From NCBI GenBank assembly GCA_036346355.1, contig CM070578.1, positions 17,374,501-17,438,500 of the forward strand: a DNA stretch of 64,000 nucleotides, in the 5' to 3' direction. The DNA comes from Rhipidocladum racemiflorum. Lineage: Eukaryota > Streptophyta > Magnoliopsida > Poales > Poaceae. A program made the translations under genes and the position numbers. The notes beneath the pieces are model-generated. The model was not told the DNA's origin, did no database searches, and saw only the letters and a list, made by a program, of their open reading frames with translations. Positions 21,350-34,247 of this stretch are shown here, piece after piece (within the stretch, counting starts at the first letter, position 1; each line of letters begins with the position of its first letter).

Positions 21350-24300
21350 ATGGAGGAAATATGCATTGTTGATAGTGGCACAACAAATACCATCTTAAGA
21401 GAGTCGAAATACTTCCAGACAATCACGAAGAACGCTGGAAGGATTACGACTATCGCAGGAAGCGATACGCATATAATAGGCTCAGGAAGAGCCACAATTA
21501 TATTGCCAATGGGTACAACTTTGGTAATTGAAGAAGCCCTCTTGTACCCTGAATCAACCCGCACTCTCTTAAGTTTCAAAGATATCCGCGCCAATGGGTT
21601 TCACGTAGAAACCAATGAAGAAAATGGCAAAGAACACTTGTGCATTGTGAAGCACGCGGAATATGGAAAGATGGTACTAGAAAAATGTCCCTCATATGAA
21701 TCTGGGTTGTACTACACGAAAATCAATGCACACGCAGGTATACTTCTTTGAAGACTGCCTTTAGAAGCTCAATTATTTGCTTTATGGCATTGTAGATTAG
21801 GTCATCCTGGTCTTAGATTGATGAGAAATATAGTTAACAACTCACAAGGTCATGGCATTAATGTTAAGAATTTCCCGAATCACGAAGATTTTGTGTGCCA
21901 TGCATGTGCCACCGGGAAATTAATAACTAGACCCTCTGTTATGAAAGTGCAACATGAAATCCCTGCATTCCTGGAACGCATTCAGGGGATATTTGCGATC
22001 CGATTCAGCCCTTGTCGTGGCCGTTTGATACTTTATGGTGCTCATTGATGCTTCCTCGAAATGGTCGCATACATGTTTGTTGTCAACAAGGAATCATGCA
22101 TTCGCAAAGCGGTCTCGCAGATCATCGAATTAAGAATGCTTTTCCGATCATCGCGTGAAGTCCATTCGAATGGACAATGCCGTGAATTCACTTCAAGGCA
22201 TTTGATGATTATTGCACAAAGAACGGGAATAATCGTTGAGCACTCTGCATCGCACGCGTCCATACGCAAAATGGGCTAGTGAAGCACTAATAAAGAGGAT
22301 TAAGTTCATTGCCGCATCGCTCTTGCAGAGTTGTAACTTGCCCAACACTTGTTGGGGACACGCAGCCTCGCACGCAAAGAAGACTCATCAATTATAGACC
22401 ATCGGCCTACAACATCCATTCACCTATGCAACTAGTGCAAGGGGTCATCCCGAAGATTTCCCATCTTAGAAATTTTGGTTGTATGGTATATGTACCTATA
22501 CCACCCCACAATGGACTGCAATGGGCCCTCTCCGCAAGTCCTGGGATATACGTTGGTTATGAGAGTGCATCCATAATCAGGTATTTGGAACCCATGATCG
22601 AGACTTGCATACACCGATTCGGCCGATCGTATCTTTGATTTGAGGACCGCTTTCCGTCATTAGGGGAAAGAATCAACCATTGGATGAAAAATGCCGGAAA
22701 TAATATGGCATTCCATCGATCCCGCGCATGACCCTCGCACTAATGAAGCAAATCAAGAAGTCCGTAAGATAATTGATTTGCGTAATTTAGCAAATGAACT
22801 GCCTGATCATTTTTGTGATCTCAAGAGCGTGGTTAAGTCGCATGTACCAGCAAGAAATGCACCGAGAGAGGGTGGAAATACCAAAGAAAGCGAAGGTATC
22901 CCTCATCCTGCTCGTGAGGCCTCAAAGAAAAAGAACAGAAATCTGGCTTCTCAAACCCAAAGTACCGGAGACGTCTGGGGAAAATCGGGCAAGAGGACTT
23001 ACCACACCAATCACAAAAGTGCCCCAAAGCAAGAAGGGGAGCCAGTTGAGACTGACACCGAAAGAAGCACATGGAAAAGGCAATTCCAGATCTGAACCTT
23101 CCATTGGAAGAAGCCGGAAATAATGTGTGCGCACACATTGGCGGAGAAAAACTAAAGGAACTTGCTCCTGGAATGGGAAATAGCAATGAAGAGCAAGTAG
23201 AAGTGCACGAAGCACCCCATGATGAAATGGCCATAAACTTTGTAATAACGGGAGAATCGATGAATAGAGCAACAGCCAATGTCGATGCATACTTTGCAAA
23301 GAAGATTGCCACGATCATTAATCATGATCCCGAGCCCGCATCTCTCGCAGAGTGCAAGAAAAGGCTCGATTGGGAAGATTGGAAGAAGGCAATCACTGCA
23401 GAGTTAGTTTCTCTAAACAAAAGAGAGGTGTTTGGGCCTGTGTGCCGCACGCCTCCCCATATAAACCCCGTGGGGCACAAATGGGTTTTTGTTCGGAAGA
23501 GGAATGAAAACAATGAAGTTATAAGGTACAAGGCAAGGCTTGTCGCTCAAGGTTTCACTCAACGTCCTGGGGTTGATTATGAAGAAACCTATTCTCCGGT
23601 CATGGGTGGAATTACCTTTAGATACTTGATCTCAATGGCAGTCAACTTGAAGTTGAAAATGAAGCTAATGGATGTTGTCACAGCATATTTGTATGGAAAC
23701 TTGGATTCGAAGATTTATATGAAAGTACCGGAAGGTATCCCTATCCCGAACCAAGACAGAGCAAACAGAAACCTATACAGTGTGAAATTGGAGAAATCAC
23801 TGTATGGGCTAAAACAGTCAGGAAGAATGTGGTACAATCGTCTGAGTGACTTTCTCTGCAAGAAAGGCTACACTAACAAAGCGAAGATTGTCCATGTGTA
23901 TTTATACAACGATCCACGAATGGATTTTGTATAATCTCCGTCTATGTAGATGACTTGAACATCATTGGGACGGATGAGGAAATTGAAGAAGCATGCACAT
24001 ACTTGAAATCTGAGTTTGAAATGAAAGACTTGGGTAAAACCAAGTTCTGTTTAGACTTGCAGCTTGAACATGTCCAAGGCGGAATCTTGGTACATCAAGC
24101 ATCCTACACGCAGAAAGTGTTGGAGAGATTTGGCTTTGAAAAGGCATACCCCGCAAAGACCCCAATGGTCGGAAGGTCACTCCAAGCAGACCTAGACCCG
24201 TACAGGCCTAAAGAAGAGGGGGAGGAAGTCCTGGGAGCGGAATTCCCATACTTGAGTGCAATTGGAGCGCTCATGTACCTTGCGAATAGCACTAGGCGGA

Positions 24301-24975
24301 CATTGCGTTCGCCAGTGAATTTGCTAGCGCGATGCAAAGGCGTAACCCACCAAGAGGCATTGGAAAGGGGTGAAGGACATCTTCCGTTACCTTCAAGGAA
24401 GCAAAGACCTCGGCTTGTTTTACAGAAGAAACAATGAATTGAATTTAGTTGGCTACGCCGATGCTGGGTACCTATCGGACCCGCATACTGGCAAGTCACA
24501 AACTGGGTATGTTTTCCTTTGCGGTGGAACAGCAATTTTTTGGAAGTCGTCTAAGCAGACTCTTGTCTCGACGTCGACTAACCACTCAGAAATCATTGCA
24601 TTGTATGAAGCCTCTCGGGAATGTGCATGGCTTCGAAGAATGGTTCACCACATCCAGAAGTCATGTGGTCTGAACATGGAACAAATCCCCATTATTATCT
24701 ATGAAGATAATGCAGCTTGTGTTGCACAAGTACAAATGGGATATGTGAAGAGTAACCTTACAAAGCATATCAACCCCAAGTTCTTTTATGCTCATGAAAT
24801 GCATAAGATGAACGAGATAAAGATACTGCATACTAAGTCGTGTGAAAATCTCGCAGATTTATTCACTAAGTCACTCCCGGCATCTTCCTTTGAAAGATGT
24901 ATTAGAGGAATCGGGATGATGAGGCTTAGAGAAGTGCAGATTTCAGGGGGAGATTTTTCACATACTCCTACATAA
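21350..24975 (+). pseudogene. Defective copia pol (protease, integrase, RT, RNase H)
   Basis: Protease is marked by IVDSGTTN (about 21362). The GAG-pre-integrase region reads RLGHPGLRLMRN with a CHAC motif (about 21795-21915). The integrase core at about 21990-22630 is broken by several frameshifts. Reverse transcriptase runs from about 23350, with KARLVAQGFTQ, SLYGLKQSGRMWYNRL and, after a frameshift near 23930, YVDDLNIIG. RNase H covers 24370-24975, with GYADAGYLSD, SEIIALYEAS and ENLADLFTKSLP. Stops at 21749-21751, 23932-23934 and 24435-24437 and multiple frame changes make it non-functional. Gag and its zinc knuckle are absent. Confidence 0.88.
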
Positions 24976-25223
24976 ATCTCAAACATGAAGTTTGAGTACC
25001 CAACGTAAATCTTGAAGATTAACATTGAAGTTTGGGTGGATTGTACTCTTTTCCTTAAGTAAGTTTTTCATTGAAGTTTACTTACATAAGGTTTTTGATG
25101 AGGCAATCCGTGCAACACAGCAAGCGTGTGCTATGTACTCTTTCTCCAATTATTTTTCCCACTGGGTTTTTATGGAGTTTTAATGAGGCATATGCATCTC
25201 GCAGTGAAGAGTCCAAGGGGGAG

Positions 25224-25442
25224 TGTTAGGAAACCGGATTCGTATCCGATATGGACTCTTCCTTATCTCTAAGCAGAACCGCTATATATAGGAGGCAGGG
25301 GGTCACCCCATTGTACACAAGCATACAGAATAATAAAGCAGACCCGTTCCTCCTCATATTGTGTCTCTCGCCCTCTCTCTCTGTTCTCCACTTGAGATCT
25401 ATTAGGCAACCCCGGACTATTCGATAGCGAGGTTGTCTAACA
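25224..25442 (+). repeat. 3' LTR of the copia element
   Basis: It has the same length as the 5' LTR and appears identical base by base. It follows the polypurine tract CCAAGGGGGAG directly. Confidence 0.95.
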
Positions 25443-26650
25443 CCTTTAATACTACTCGACCGGTCAACGACGGCTGTGTTCATTCATAACCTGACGCTCT
25501 GCAACTGCATGCACATTGATTTACTCGATTTGCTTGCTCGATCCAGATTCTCGGCAATTCTTGCTTGCTGGGAGCTTCAACAATTAAGGGGCAGCATCAC
25601 TTTGGGGAGAACATCGTCAGAGGATTCAGAACCGAGTTACTCTGGGTGTTACCGCAGATGTGGTTTTATATAGGAGGCTTCGGAATGAGAACGATGGAGA
25701 AATAGCTGGTGAGGGGAAGAATTAAACTTCAGCTAGCTGCTCAGGCCCTCTTCGTTGCCGCAACAACAAGAGCAAGATCGGTATTAACAATGGCTACGAA
25801 GGAGTGGCCGCCATTTTAAGGCATGGTTTGGACAACACTATAAACTAACGCTCACAGCGTGATTTATGTGCTCCAAGGACGTGCCAGAGTTCGAGTTGTC
25901 GATGACGACGGGAGGACGGTGTTCGATGGCGTGCTTTAGGGCCGTAAAGAGCCGAGCTCAGTAAAAGCCAGAGCCAAGTTTGAGTTTGAGTCTAAGCTTA
26001 ATTTGGTCCTAGGTCTGAGCTCGGTTTGATCTAAGCTCAAGTAGGTTTATGTCCGACTCGAGTAAGATCGATAACAATAAACAATTCAATATGCACTATT
26101 TTTTAACAATAAAAAAATATTAAGTTCGAAATTGGTTCAAGTAAGCTCGGTAAAAATTAACACATAGTAATATTTAACAAGTGATTCGTAAATTTATTAA
26201 GCTCGTAAGCTATTCTAGTTTATCTCAGTGAAACTCACAAGCTCGAGATCAAACTCAAGTTCGGCTCACTTAGAACTCGACTTGAACTTAGAGCAGGTGG
26301 AGCTTAAGCAACACGCGAGCCTCGAGCCTTTTTTTTTACAGAAGCCTATCATGCTTCCTTGTGGACAAGTGCTGATCATACCACAGAACTACGTTGTCGG
26401 GGAGAGCAGAACGTGAAGGATTTCAGTACATATCGTTGGAGACTTAACCCCCTCCATGGTGAACCACATCGCTGGGAAGAACTCCATCTTGCGTGCCTTG
26501 CCTGTCGATGTCATTGCCAAAGCTTATCGCCTCTCGAGGGAGGAAGCCATTAGGGTCCTACTTGGAGATGAGCTTGGTCTGTTCACTCTAAGTAGGACCG
26601 TGGTACACGATCCAATAAGGACGAGTACGGGTAGCACTTTATACTCATGA

Positions 26651-27847
26651 GTTTTTGGGTTTAGATATCCGATAATACCATAGGATGGATATGGGTACCA
26701 ATTTGTACCTATGGGTACCCGATGGGTATCCTATGACATGTGGGTCTAGTTTTATAATATATAAATTAAAAAAATAAAACGCTAACCCTAGTCATTCAAT
26801 AGTTTTTAGAAATAAAATATGAACATCATTTTATTACTTGAACTTCTATTTTTATAATGGCATTTAGTTATATATTTATCGTTAAATTGAGATAATATGA
26901 ATTATTTGAGCCATTTACTGAATAAGATATGAGCATAACTGTGACAAGTATGCGTACCCATTGGGTTTGAGCGTGGACATAGATCTGTACCCAATAAGTA
27001 TAGTGGGTTTGGATAAGCGTTTTGGGTTTAGGTCTGAGACAATTATACCCGAAGATACCCACCCGATTGCCATCCCTAACTCCCAGATATCTTCAGAAGA
27101 GCTATGGAGGTTATGTTGGTACGGCCGTAGAGTAGGACCTCTCTTCAACCAACGACTCTCCAGAGTGATTTACCGGAGCAAGTAGGTCGTAATAAAAAAT
27201 CGCTTGGAAGTTGAACGGCTGTTGTTCTATGTCCCCATGTATTATCGTACAAATAAAACATCTTGGTTGTCTGTCGTGTATTTCTTTCTACCTGTCCGGC
27301 TTCTCACATACTGTCGCCTAAACCGCTGGGAAGGGTGTTTGAACTATCTAGTCTGTCAAATTAATAAACTATTGACATGAAGTAAAGGAAGCACGATTAC
27401 AAGTGAACCATAATGTAAGGGGGGGGAAAAAAACCAAACTCTGGCTGAAAAGTTTCAGCAATAGCCAGAAAGATTAAATTTTTTAAGAATCCAGATAGAT
27501 TAAATAGCCCAAGATTAAAGGAAATATATTACATAAATGTACTATCTCAACAAGATGACAAAACAACATCAGGGAACTCTTCATGCTCCAGGTCCAGGGT
27601 ATTTAAGATGTGCCAGTTCAGCTATTCAGGGAACACTCGAACAGAAAAGAATCGCCATTGTCTTTTCATATCCAAATAATAATGCACGCGCATCTAAATC
27701 TACTACTTTTAAGAATACCCGCTGGGCACTAGTTCATTCATTGCTAGTGTTCAGCATACACAACGATTACTAAAAGGCAGCAGACCACCACATCTATTAG
27801 GGCACACACCAAATGGATGTTAGCAAACGATAAGAGGAGCCGCTTGG
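26651..27847. other. Repeat debris and YY1 3' UTR
   Basis: 26620-27080 contains GGGTACC/ATGGGTAC words on both strands and AT-rich filler, and looks like a short non-autonomous element inserted near the end of the globulin pseudogene. From about 27520 to 27847 the sequence is probably the 3' UTR of the - strand YY1 gene. No other gene is seen. Confidence 0.35.
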
Positions 27848-30800
27848 TTAATCTTCATATTCTGTTTCCTCATCATCAGCATTCTGGTTACCGTATCTCC
27901 AGCCATCTTCAATGCTGTTGCCTTGGTCTTCTTCAGTCTCTTCACTGTCATCTTCATACATACCCTTACCAGCCCACTGGTTCTTGACACCACTGATTTT
28001 AGCAGGGATCACACTGGAAATCTTGACATTGTAGACTTCAGATGAAGGGACCTTGTGAGCTGGGTTTGTCTTGCTCCTTTTTGGGTTTGGTGCAAGTTCA
28101 CCAATCTCAGCATAGTTGTACTGATTGGTGGGTTCATTGACAGCATGCTCACCTGCAGACACGGCCAGCTTACCATTCTCTTCTTGACCGTGTTCAGGAT
28201 GCTGAGTCTTCAGATGAAGATTCAATTTGTAACTGTGAATGTAGGCTTTCCCACAACCTTCATAGGGGCATACATATGGGCGCTCAGTAAAGCTTGTGGT
28301 TGCTGGTGTGGAAGGCTTTGTGGTGCTTTGTGGTCTATCTGATGGTGGCGTATGTTGCACTGCGATGGGAGTTCCAGTCTGCACCATCATCACATTGGGA
28401 ACAAACATTGGGGACAATAAGTGACACATGGGAAGAGTATATCAAAATCCATATAAACAATAACAAATTTTGTGATGTGATACCATGAGTGTTTGAACAA
28501 ATGATTATCTACTATCTAGTTAGGTTTAGTTATCAGAATGTACTGCAACTTAATGTATTTGTGTTTTTCCTTGTGCGTATGACCATTCAGTTCTACTTGC
28601 AGAATACTTCATAAAATTTCTCCGAGGGGCAAGGGTGTCAGTGATAATATATATTGCAAAACATAATATATATTGCAAAACTTAATGGAATTCAACAGCA
28701 TGTTACTATGTTCACACAAAAACAACACAATCCCCAGTCTTTTGAGAATTGAGATTGTCCTTCACGGCTTCCCCTGGCATCTAAATAGATAAAAGCATTG
28801 GAAGAAATTACTTTTCAATGTAATCCTCATCCTTTGATTTTTGGATTCTATTTATAGCGAAGAATGACAAAGAAATCTACAAGGAGAATTGATAGCAAAA
28901 CAAATATAGTATGTGCACAATATATAATGCAAGGGCAAAAATGGGCAGCCTTTTTGAACAACACACTAGGGACCAGTTTGGCATTGCAGCACTTAGCTGT
29001 GGAAAATCGTTAGTTAAGAGAACCTTTACCAATTATATTTAGATAAAATTTTGATATGGCTCTAAAATAAGGTTATAAACTAGTTAGTATATCCAAAAAA
29101 AAGAGTAAAAACTGCAGCCAAAAAGAACTGTAAAGGCAACCACAACCTAGAGGATGACACTGACAGTCCATTCACGATAGCCCCATACCTTTTCATGTGT
29201 CTTGACATGGGATTTTAATTTGGAGTCGCTTGTAAATCTTTTGCCACAGGCTGGGAAAGGGCATAGATGATAATTTTCCAATGCATGCGTTTTTAGGTGC
29301 GCACGTAAGTTAAAATCCAATGAGAAGGCCTGAAATTCAGATAATTTGTTTGTTAGAATATGCAAATGCAACGTAGCCAAAAGATTCACCAACAAAAAAG
29401 GCATACACATTTATGCTATTTTTCTTTTCAAACCAGTCACTTGTGGAAATGCACATTGGAAGTTGGTGCTCCAAAATTAGCAACAATTTGGGTACATAGC
29501 AATTGACTGATCGAGTGTATAAACATATAATACAATGATGGACTGGACAGATCAGGTAAAGTTTCATTAAACTCAACTAATTAGATCAGGGAAACATCTT
29601 GAGTTGGAAAGAATTGGCATGCCATTACGTACAGTTTTGCACCACTATACACAACATATGTAAAGATTAGCTTGGAAAAGGCAACTAAACATATAAGTTA
29701 TATGGAGAGAATTAAAAGCAAAAATGCTGCCATGCAGTAGAAACTCCATGAAGACCTAGAAGTGTTACTCTATAGAGGGATGAGGTAATCACCTTACCAC
29801 AGCCTGGATGTGGACAAACAAAATCCTTTTGTCCTGTGTGAATAAGATGGTGTCTCTTCAACTTGGAGCTATCTACAAATTTCTGCAAGACAGAGAAGGA
29901 TTCATCATTCATCACAGGTCTACCAAGAACCACCAGGTAAATTAGGAATTATAATATCCATTCAAAAGTTGAGCAAACATATAACAGCAGACAAGTAATC
30001 AGTATAGGACATAACACAAGGGCTTCAATGTACAGTTGTGCTGGCACAAATCAATAGCGCACAAGCTTTTTCTGTATGCAAGGCAGCGCCGAATTAGGGC
30101 ATGATTTACTTGGCGATTTTCTGCGGTGTAGCTGTAGTAAATCTAAAAAAACGCAAACAAGCTGTAGTGAATCTAAAAAAATGAAAACAAATGCACTATA
30201 GGGAAATAACGGGCTGATCAAGAAAAGGGCTGCTGGAAAACAGAGAAAGTTCCTTACAGATAAGAAAGAGAAGAGTTAGACATACTGAGGAATAACATGA
30301 TTACATGAACCATTCGCCCCTGAGCGTTTAATCGCAGATGAGCTCACCCACACTAGAGTAATACATCCATCAATTAAGGTAGTAGAGCTAGTTTTTAATG
30401 GAGATACCTTCCCACAGCCTGGCTCCTGACAAATATACTGCCTTTCGCCGTGCACATGAGCGTGCTTTTTTAATGCAGCCACATCAACAAAGGTCTTGCC
30501 GCAGTTTTCATAGCTGCAGAGGAACAGGATCTCTGTAGTTGGTTCAGGTTTGAGCGCCTCTGGCGCAGGCTCGTTGTTTTCCTTGAAATTTCTGTACACA
30601 TCCTCTGCGCATGGATTAAGGCAAAGGTGATTACTACTAAGAAATCTGCTCAAACTTTTCTGGTGAGACTAACTGCGGAGGGTCAAATGTAAAAATTCAG
30701 GATACTGGATGAAGGCAAAAAGAAACAGAAATCATCACCATTGCCTATTCGTTCGCCCCTATCCTGTCAAGAAGTATCCATGCAGTGTTCCACACAGAAA

Positions 30801-31111
30801 GGAAAAGATTAGGATAGTATACCTCTGACCCACTTGAAGAGGGCGCATTTCCCACTGGAGGTGGCGAGATCCTGCGGGATCCTGGAATAGAAATTACGCA
30901 TTCGGTTCGATTCGAGGCAACAACATCTCGCGACATTACCAGGGAGAAAGGAACAAAGAGAAGGGATGGGTCAAGCAAGTAAGAAAGGTGAACGCACGCA
31001 CCATTGCTTGACCCAGCGGGCGGCGGGGCGCGGCCGGCGGCGAAGCATCTGCTGCTGCGACGGCGGGTAGTAGTAGTAGTAGGCCCCCGCCCCGGTCGCC
31101 GCGTACTCCAT
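27848..31111 (-). CDS. YY1: C2H2 zinc-finger transcription factor YY1
   Basis: Six exons on the - strand (31111-31002, 30881-30823, 30604-30408, 29882-29793, 29329-29189, 28378-27848) join at GT-AG introns into a 375-aa frame ending TAA. The N terminus has a tyrosine run and WVKQWIPQDLATSSGKC, a conserved plant YY1 signature. Five C2H2 fingers follow: about residues 86-108, 115-137, 145-167, 175-197 and, after a Pro/Thr/Ser-rich spacer, 236-261 (PYEGCGKAYIHSYKL). The C-terminal 110 residues end in a strongly acidic tail (DDSEETEED and DDEETEYED). Plant YY1 is a nuclear regulator, and the Arabidopsis protein is known to work with Mediator in ABA responses. All zinc ligands are present. Finger boundaries fall at exon junctions. 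The first ATG in the conserved frame is chosen. Confidence 0.93.
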
Positions 31112-31737
31112 CTCCCTCTCACTCGCTGAGCGATTGCAGATTGCTGCTGTCCCCCTATCCGCGCCGCCGCCGCGCGTGATGCCGATGCCGATGCCGTCGA
31201 AGGTAGTCCGTGCCCGGCTCTGACCCTTCACCCTTGTTTTCCTTTTCCGCTCGCGGCCTTCCAGTTCTAGGGTTTTGCTTCCTTCTTTCTCCCCCTTTGA
31301 TTTTTTTAAGAATTCATCGTTTCTCCCATTTTAATTGATGTAATTAATCATTTATCTTATAAACGCCCACATATCATTAAGATATCACGAAGCAAATAAT
31401 CAATGTCTATATTTTTACACTTCGGTCTAAGGCTTTTTTTTATTTCGATCAACTTGTTTTGACTAGTGTTTCACTTTTCGACGAATTTTGCTTGAATTTT
31501 GCGTGTTGCTTTACATTCTACGTGCATCCTATGTGCCTGTTGCTCTACATCCTATCGATCCTTGTGGCGCGACAGCGAGTTGGTCGATTGGATTAAAGAG
31601 AAGAAAGAGAAGGGGGGAGGGAGAGGTAAGGAAGAAAAAGCTAGGGGTATTTTTTGGTCATTTCAAGTGGGGTTAAAGGGAAAATAAATTAGAAATTGAT
31701 TCGGAACGCAAAACGGCAAATAATCAATTGGCACCTT
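31112..31737 (-). promoter_or_regulatory. YY1 upstream region
   Basis: Read on the - strand, the 200 bp before the start are GC-rich, with AACCCTAGAACTGG (containing the AAACCCTA telo-box) at about 31265-31280. Telo-boxes are common in promoters of plant translation and cell-growth genes. No clear TATA box is visible. The distal part is AT-rich spacer. Confidence 0.4.
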
Positions 31738-31971
31738 AAGGTCCTGTTTGGCATAGCTCCAACTCCACCAGATCTGTGGATCCGGTAGAGCTAGGTATTC
31801 CTAGCTCCACCAAATCTGTGAAGCTGGAGCTGTGGATATATTAAAAGTGTTTAGGTGGGTTATCTTGTTTAAATTTTAGAATAAAAATATAAACTTAATT
31901 CACTTTATTTTAGTCTATAAGTTTTAGATTTGATGTGGAGCTGGGATATGAGTTCTGCCAAACAGGACATA
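31738..31971. mobile_element. Short MITE-like element
   Basis: It begins AGGTCCTGTTTGGCATAGCTCC and ends TGCCAAACAGGACAT, giving roughly 15-bp inverted ends. The interior contains imperfect repeats of AGCTCCACCAGATCTGTG. A clean target duplication was not resolved. 31972-32673 contains no gene; the GTGCTTGAATTAG and CATCCAAGCAGGCC motifs at about 32452 and 32544 hint at another old MITE. Confidence 0.5.
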
Positions 31972-33134
31972 ACTCTGGAGTATAAGATCTGTTATATTGG
32001 ATAGGACAGCAAATTGTTGAAGCCCATATAATTTTAGGAGAAATTATCAGTTCCCTCTTTTTAGTTGGGACAAGTTTACTATACAACATTTAAATGCTCT
32101 TTTAGAAAAACAAAAACCAAAATTTCGGCCGTCAGATAAGAACCCAATCGTTCCTAACCCTAATATTATGGGGATTATTTTTGTAAATTTACTCAAAATG
32201 GGGTTAAATTTGCAAAAAAAAAAATTGTCAGAGGCTAGAAAAACAAACTCCTTAATCAGTGCCAGCAAAACAAGAAAAAAAATCTGATCTATGATGAAGT
32301 AAGAGGGCATTCAGCGGCAAGGATGAGCACCGAAATTTCCATGTCGACAGACCGACGTATAGCAATTCCATCTTTTTTAGATGGAACATCTAATCCCCAA
32401 TAAACCATGACCACAGTCAAATCGCTCGCTAGTATTTTATTCGATTTAGGGGGTGCTTGAATTAGAGGTATTTCATTGGAATGTTTTAGAATTTAGTTCA
32501 AATTTTAACTAAACCCTAATACCTTCCAAGAAATTACCACTCATCCAAGCAGGCCTTTAGAGTATAAACCACACTCGCACATTCAAAACACACCACACTA
32601 AAACCACACACACAGGTGCACGCCCTTGCGCATGTCGGAAACTTACCGGAGGACCTCGCAGAGCATGAACGCACAGAGTTTTTTTTTATAAATAAATATT
32701 TTTTATTCTTAAAATTCAAAAATATATCGCGATTTTTTTTTGCAAAACTGACCATTTTGTCGCGCCACGTGACAGTGACTGGGCTGCCACGGGTGCCAAT
32801 CACGCCACCGTGGCGAGACAGAGCCCAGTCGCACCACGGTGGCGCGACCATCCCATGAGAGAGAGAGAAAGAGAGGGAGGGAGCGGGGGCACCAGAGAGG
32901 AGAGAAAGAGAGGGGGAGAGAGAGAGAGAGAGAGGAGCGGCGGCCGAGAGAAGAAAGAGGAATTTTTTTAAAAAAATAATTATTTTTATACATAAATTAC
33001 AAAAACATATCTTGAATTTTTTTTTGCAAAAATAGTCATCAGCGCGGTTGATCAATCACAACCCTATGGTACCCATTAATCAGTTGCAACTCCATTCCAC
33101 GATTAAATTAGTCGCTACCCCATTCCGCGATTAA

Positions 33135-33629
33135 TGGGCTGTTTGGTTGCCTTCTCTCGCGAGCCTGGTCCGTTCCACTCAGCCAGGCTGATGGGATACA
33201 GGATGCACAGATGCAGAGACGGTGTTTGGTTGAGTGTTTAGGAGGCAAGTATTTTGAAATTTAAATATTTTGAAATTTATATAGCAAGTGTGGTCTAGTT
33301 TTGTTCGAAAAAATGTCAGGAACCCATTTTTGAAATCGGTTCGGTAATCGGAGATGCTAATCAAAAGATATAAACAAAAAAGAAAAAAAAAACTTACATA
33401 CCCACGTGGCACCACATGCATGGTTGACAGTGGTCCCTTGCGCAGAACACGAGGCTGCATCCAGAGATACGCCCATTTTCTACGTATCTCCAGAGCCAGG
33501 CTGCATGAAGAATCTTGCATCCAGAGAGCCAGGCTCAAAACTAGATGCAGGCAACCAAACACGAGAAAAAAGCAAGATTCTGCATCTGTAGATGCAAATC
33601 TCTGTGCATGCAGGCAACCAAACAGCCCA
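33135..33629. mobile_element. Tourist-like MITE in the left arm
   Basis: The 495-bp element begins TGGGCTGTTTGGTTGCC and ends with the exact inverse complement. TAA flanks both sides (33132-33134 and 33630-33632). It has no coding capacity. It is missing from the matching right arm, so it inserted after the fold-back structure formed. Confidence 0.85.
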
Positions 33630-33789
33630 TAAATCAATCGCATGCCTATTCCACGATTAAATCAGTGGCATGCCCATAATGCCACTAGAGACTCAGTCGC
33701 TTGCCCATCATGCGATTAGTAGTTTCCATGATTAGTATATTTAGTATAGTATATTTAGTGAATTAGTAGCTTGCATGATTAGTGTATAG

Positions 33790-33839
33790 TCTTTATCTTT
33801 ATCTTTATCTTTATCTTTATCTTTATCTTTATCTTTATC
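33790..33839 (+). repeat. (TCTTTA)n hexanucleotide repeat
   Basis: About eight copies of TCTTTA lie where fold-back sequence stops and the gene-fragment-bearing insert starts. The first TC may be the Helitron 5' terminus, but the preceding base is G rather than the expected A. Confidence 0.85.
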
Positions 33840-34247
33840 ACCAGTTAATTTTATCCTACATGCACACACTATTGTTTCCCCACAGAGGATATTTATTCTT
33901 TGTTCACCCTAAAACGTGCACCCAGAAATCCTACTTCCTCATAATCAAGGGCTAAGATGTTTTATCACATCACTTCATCAAATCTAATGGACCAAATCAC
34001 CCGGTTCATCCCATCAAACTGTCTGAACCTCCCGTGCCCCAATCGCGCCTAAACACCCGCCCCCCTAGCCCTTTGCGCCCCAATCGCCGCCGCCTCCCCC
34101 TACTCCCGCGCGCCTCCTCCCCTAATCTCGCGCCGTGATCCGGGAGCTGCAGTAGTGGGAGAGGTAGGTCGGAATCTTGGCCGTGATCCGGGGCGGTGCC
34201 GGGCGGATCTTGTCGGTGTCCGGCGCGGATCTGACTGGGTCGCTGGG

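Larger units (their letters stand above)
20884..25442 (+). mobile_element. Ty1-copia retrotransposon with identical LTRs, gag-less
   Basis: The 4559-bp element has a 5' LTR (20884-21102), a 3' LTR (25224-25442) and a perfect 5-bp target duplication CCTTT (20879-20883 and 25443-25447). By eye the two 219-bp LTRs are identical. The order protease, integrase, reverse transcriptase, RNase H is the copia order. Only about 250 bp separates the 5' LTR from protease, so gag is missing. The polypurine tract CCAAGGGGGAG precedes the 3' LTR. Confidence 0.93.
20702..26650 (+). pseudogene. 11S globulin (glutelin-like) seed storage protein pseudogene, split by insertions
   Basis: Three pieces match the cupin-fold 11S/12S globulin family. 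Piece 1 (20702-20849) encodes YRFRQGDVVAMPAGVARW through NDINQIEP and ends at a GT donor. Piece 2 (about 25560-25935) encodes GENIVRGFRTELL, a decayed hypervariable part, and VIYVLQGRARVRVVDDDGR. Piece 3 (about 26338-26600) encodes GQVLIIPQNYVV and, after a frameshift, VNHIAGKNSILRALPVDVIA. The first exon and signal peptide are missing. A copia element sits in the intron after piece 1, and another repeat at about 25936-26335 breaks the second cupin domain. Stops and frameshifts occur in pieces 2 and 3. An intact copy would encode a vacuolar seed storage protein; this one cannot. Confidence 0.8.

Noticed and set aside
22833..23318. 161-aa - strand open frame with hydrophobic stretches
   Set aside because: It is antisense to the copia pol region and has no family resemblance.
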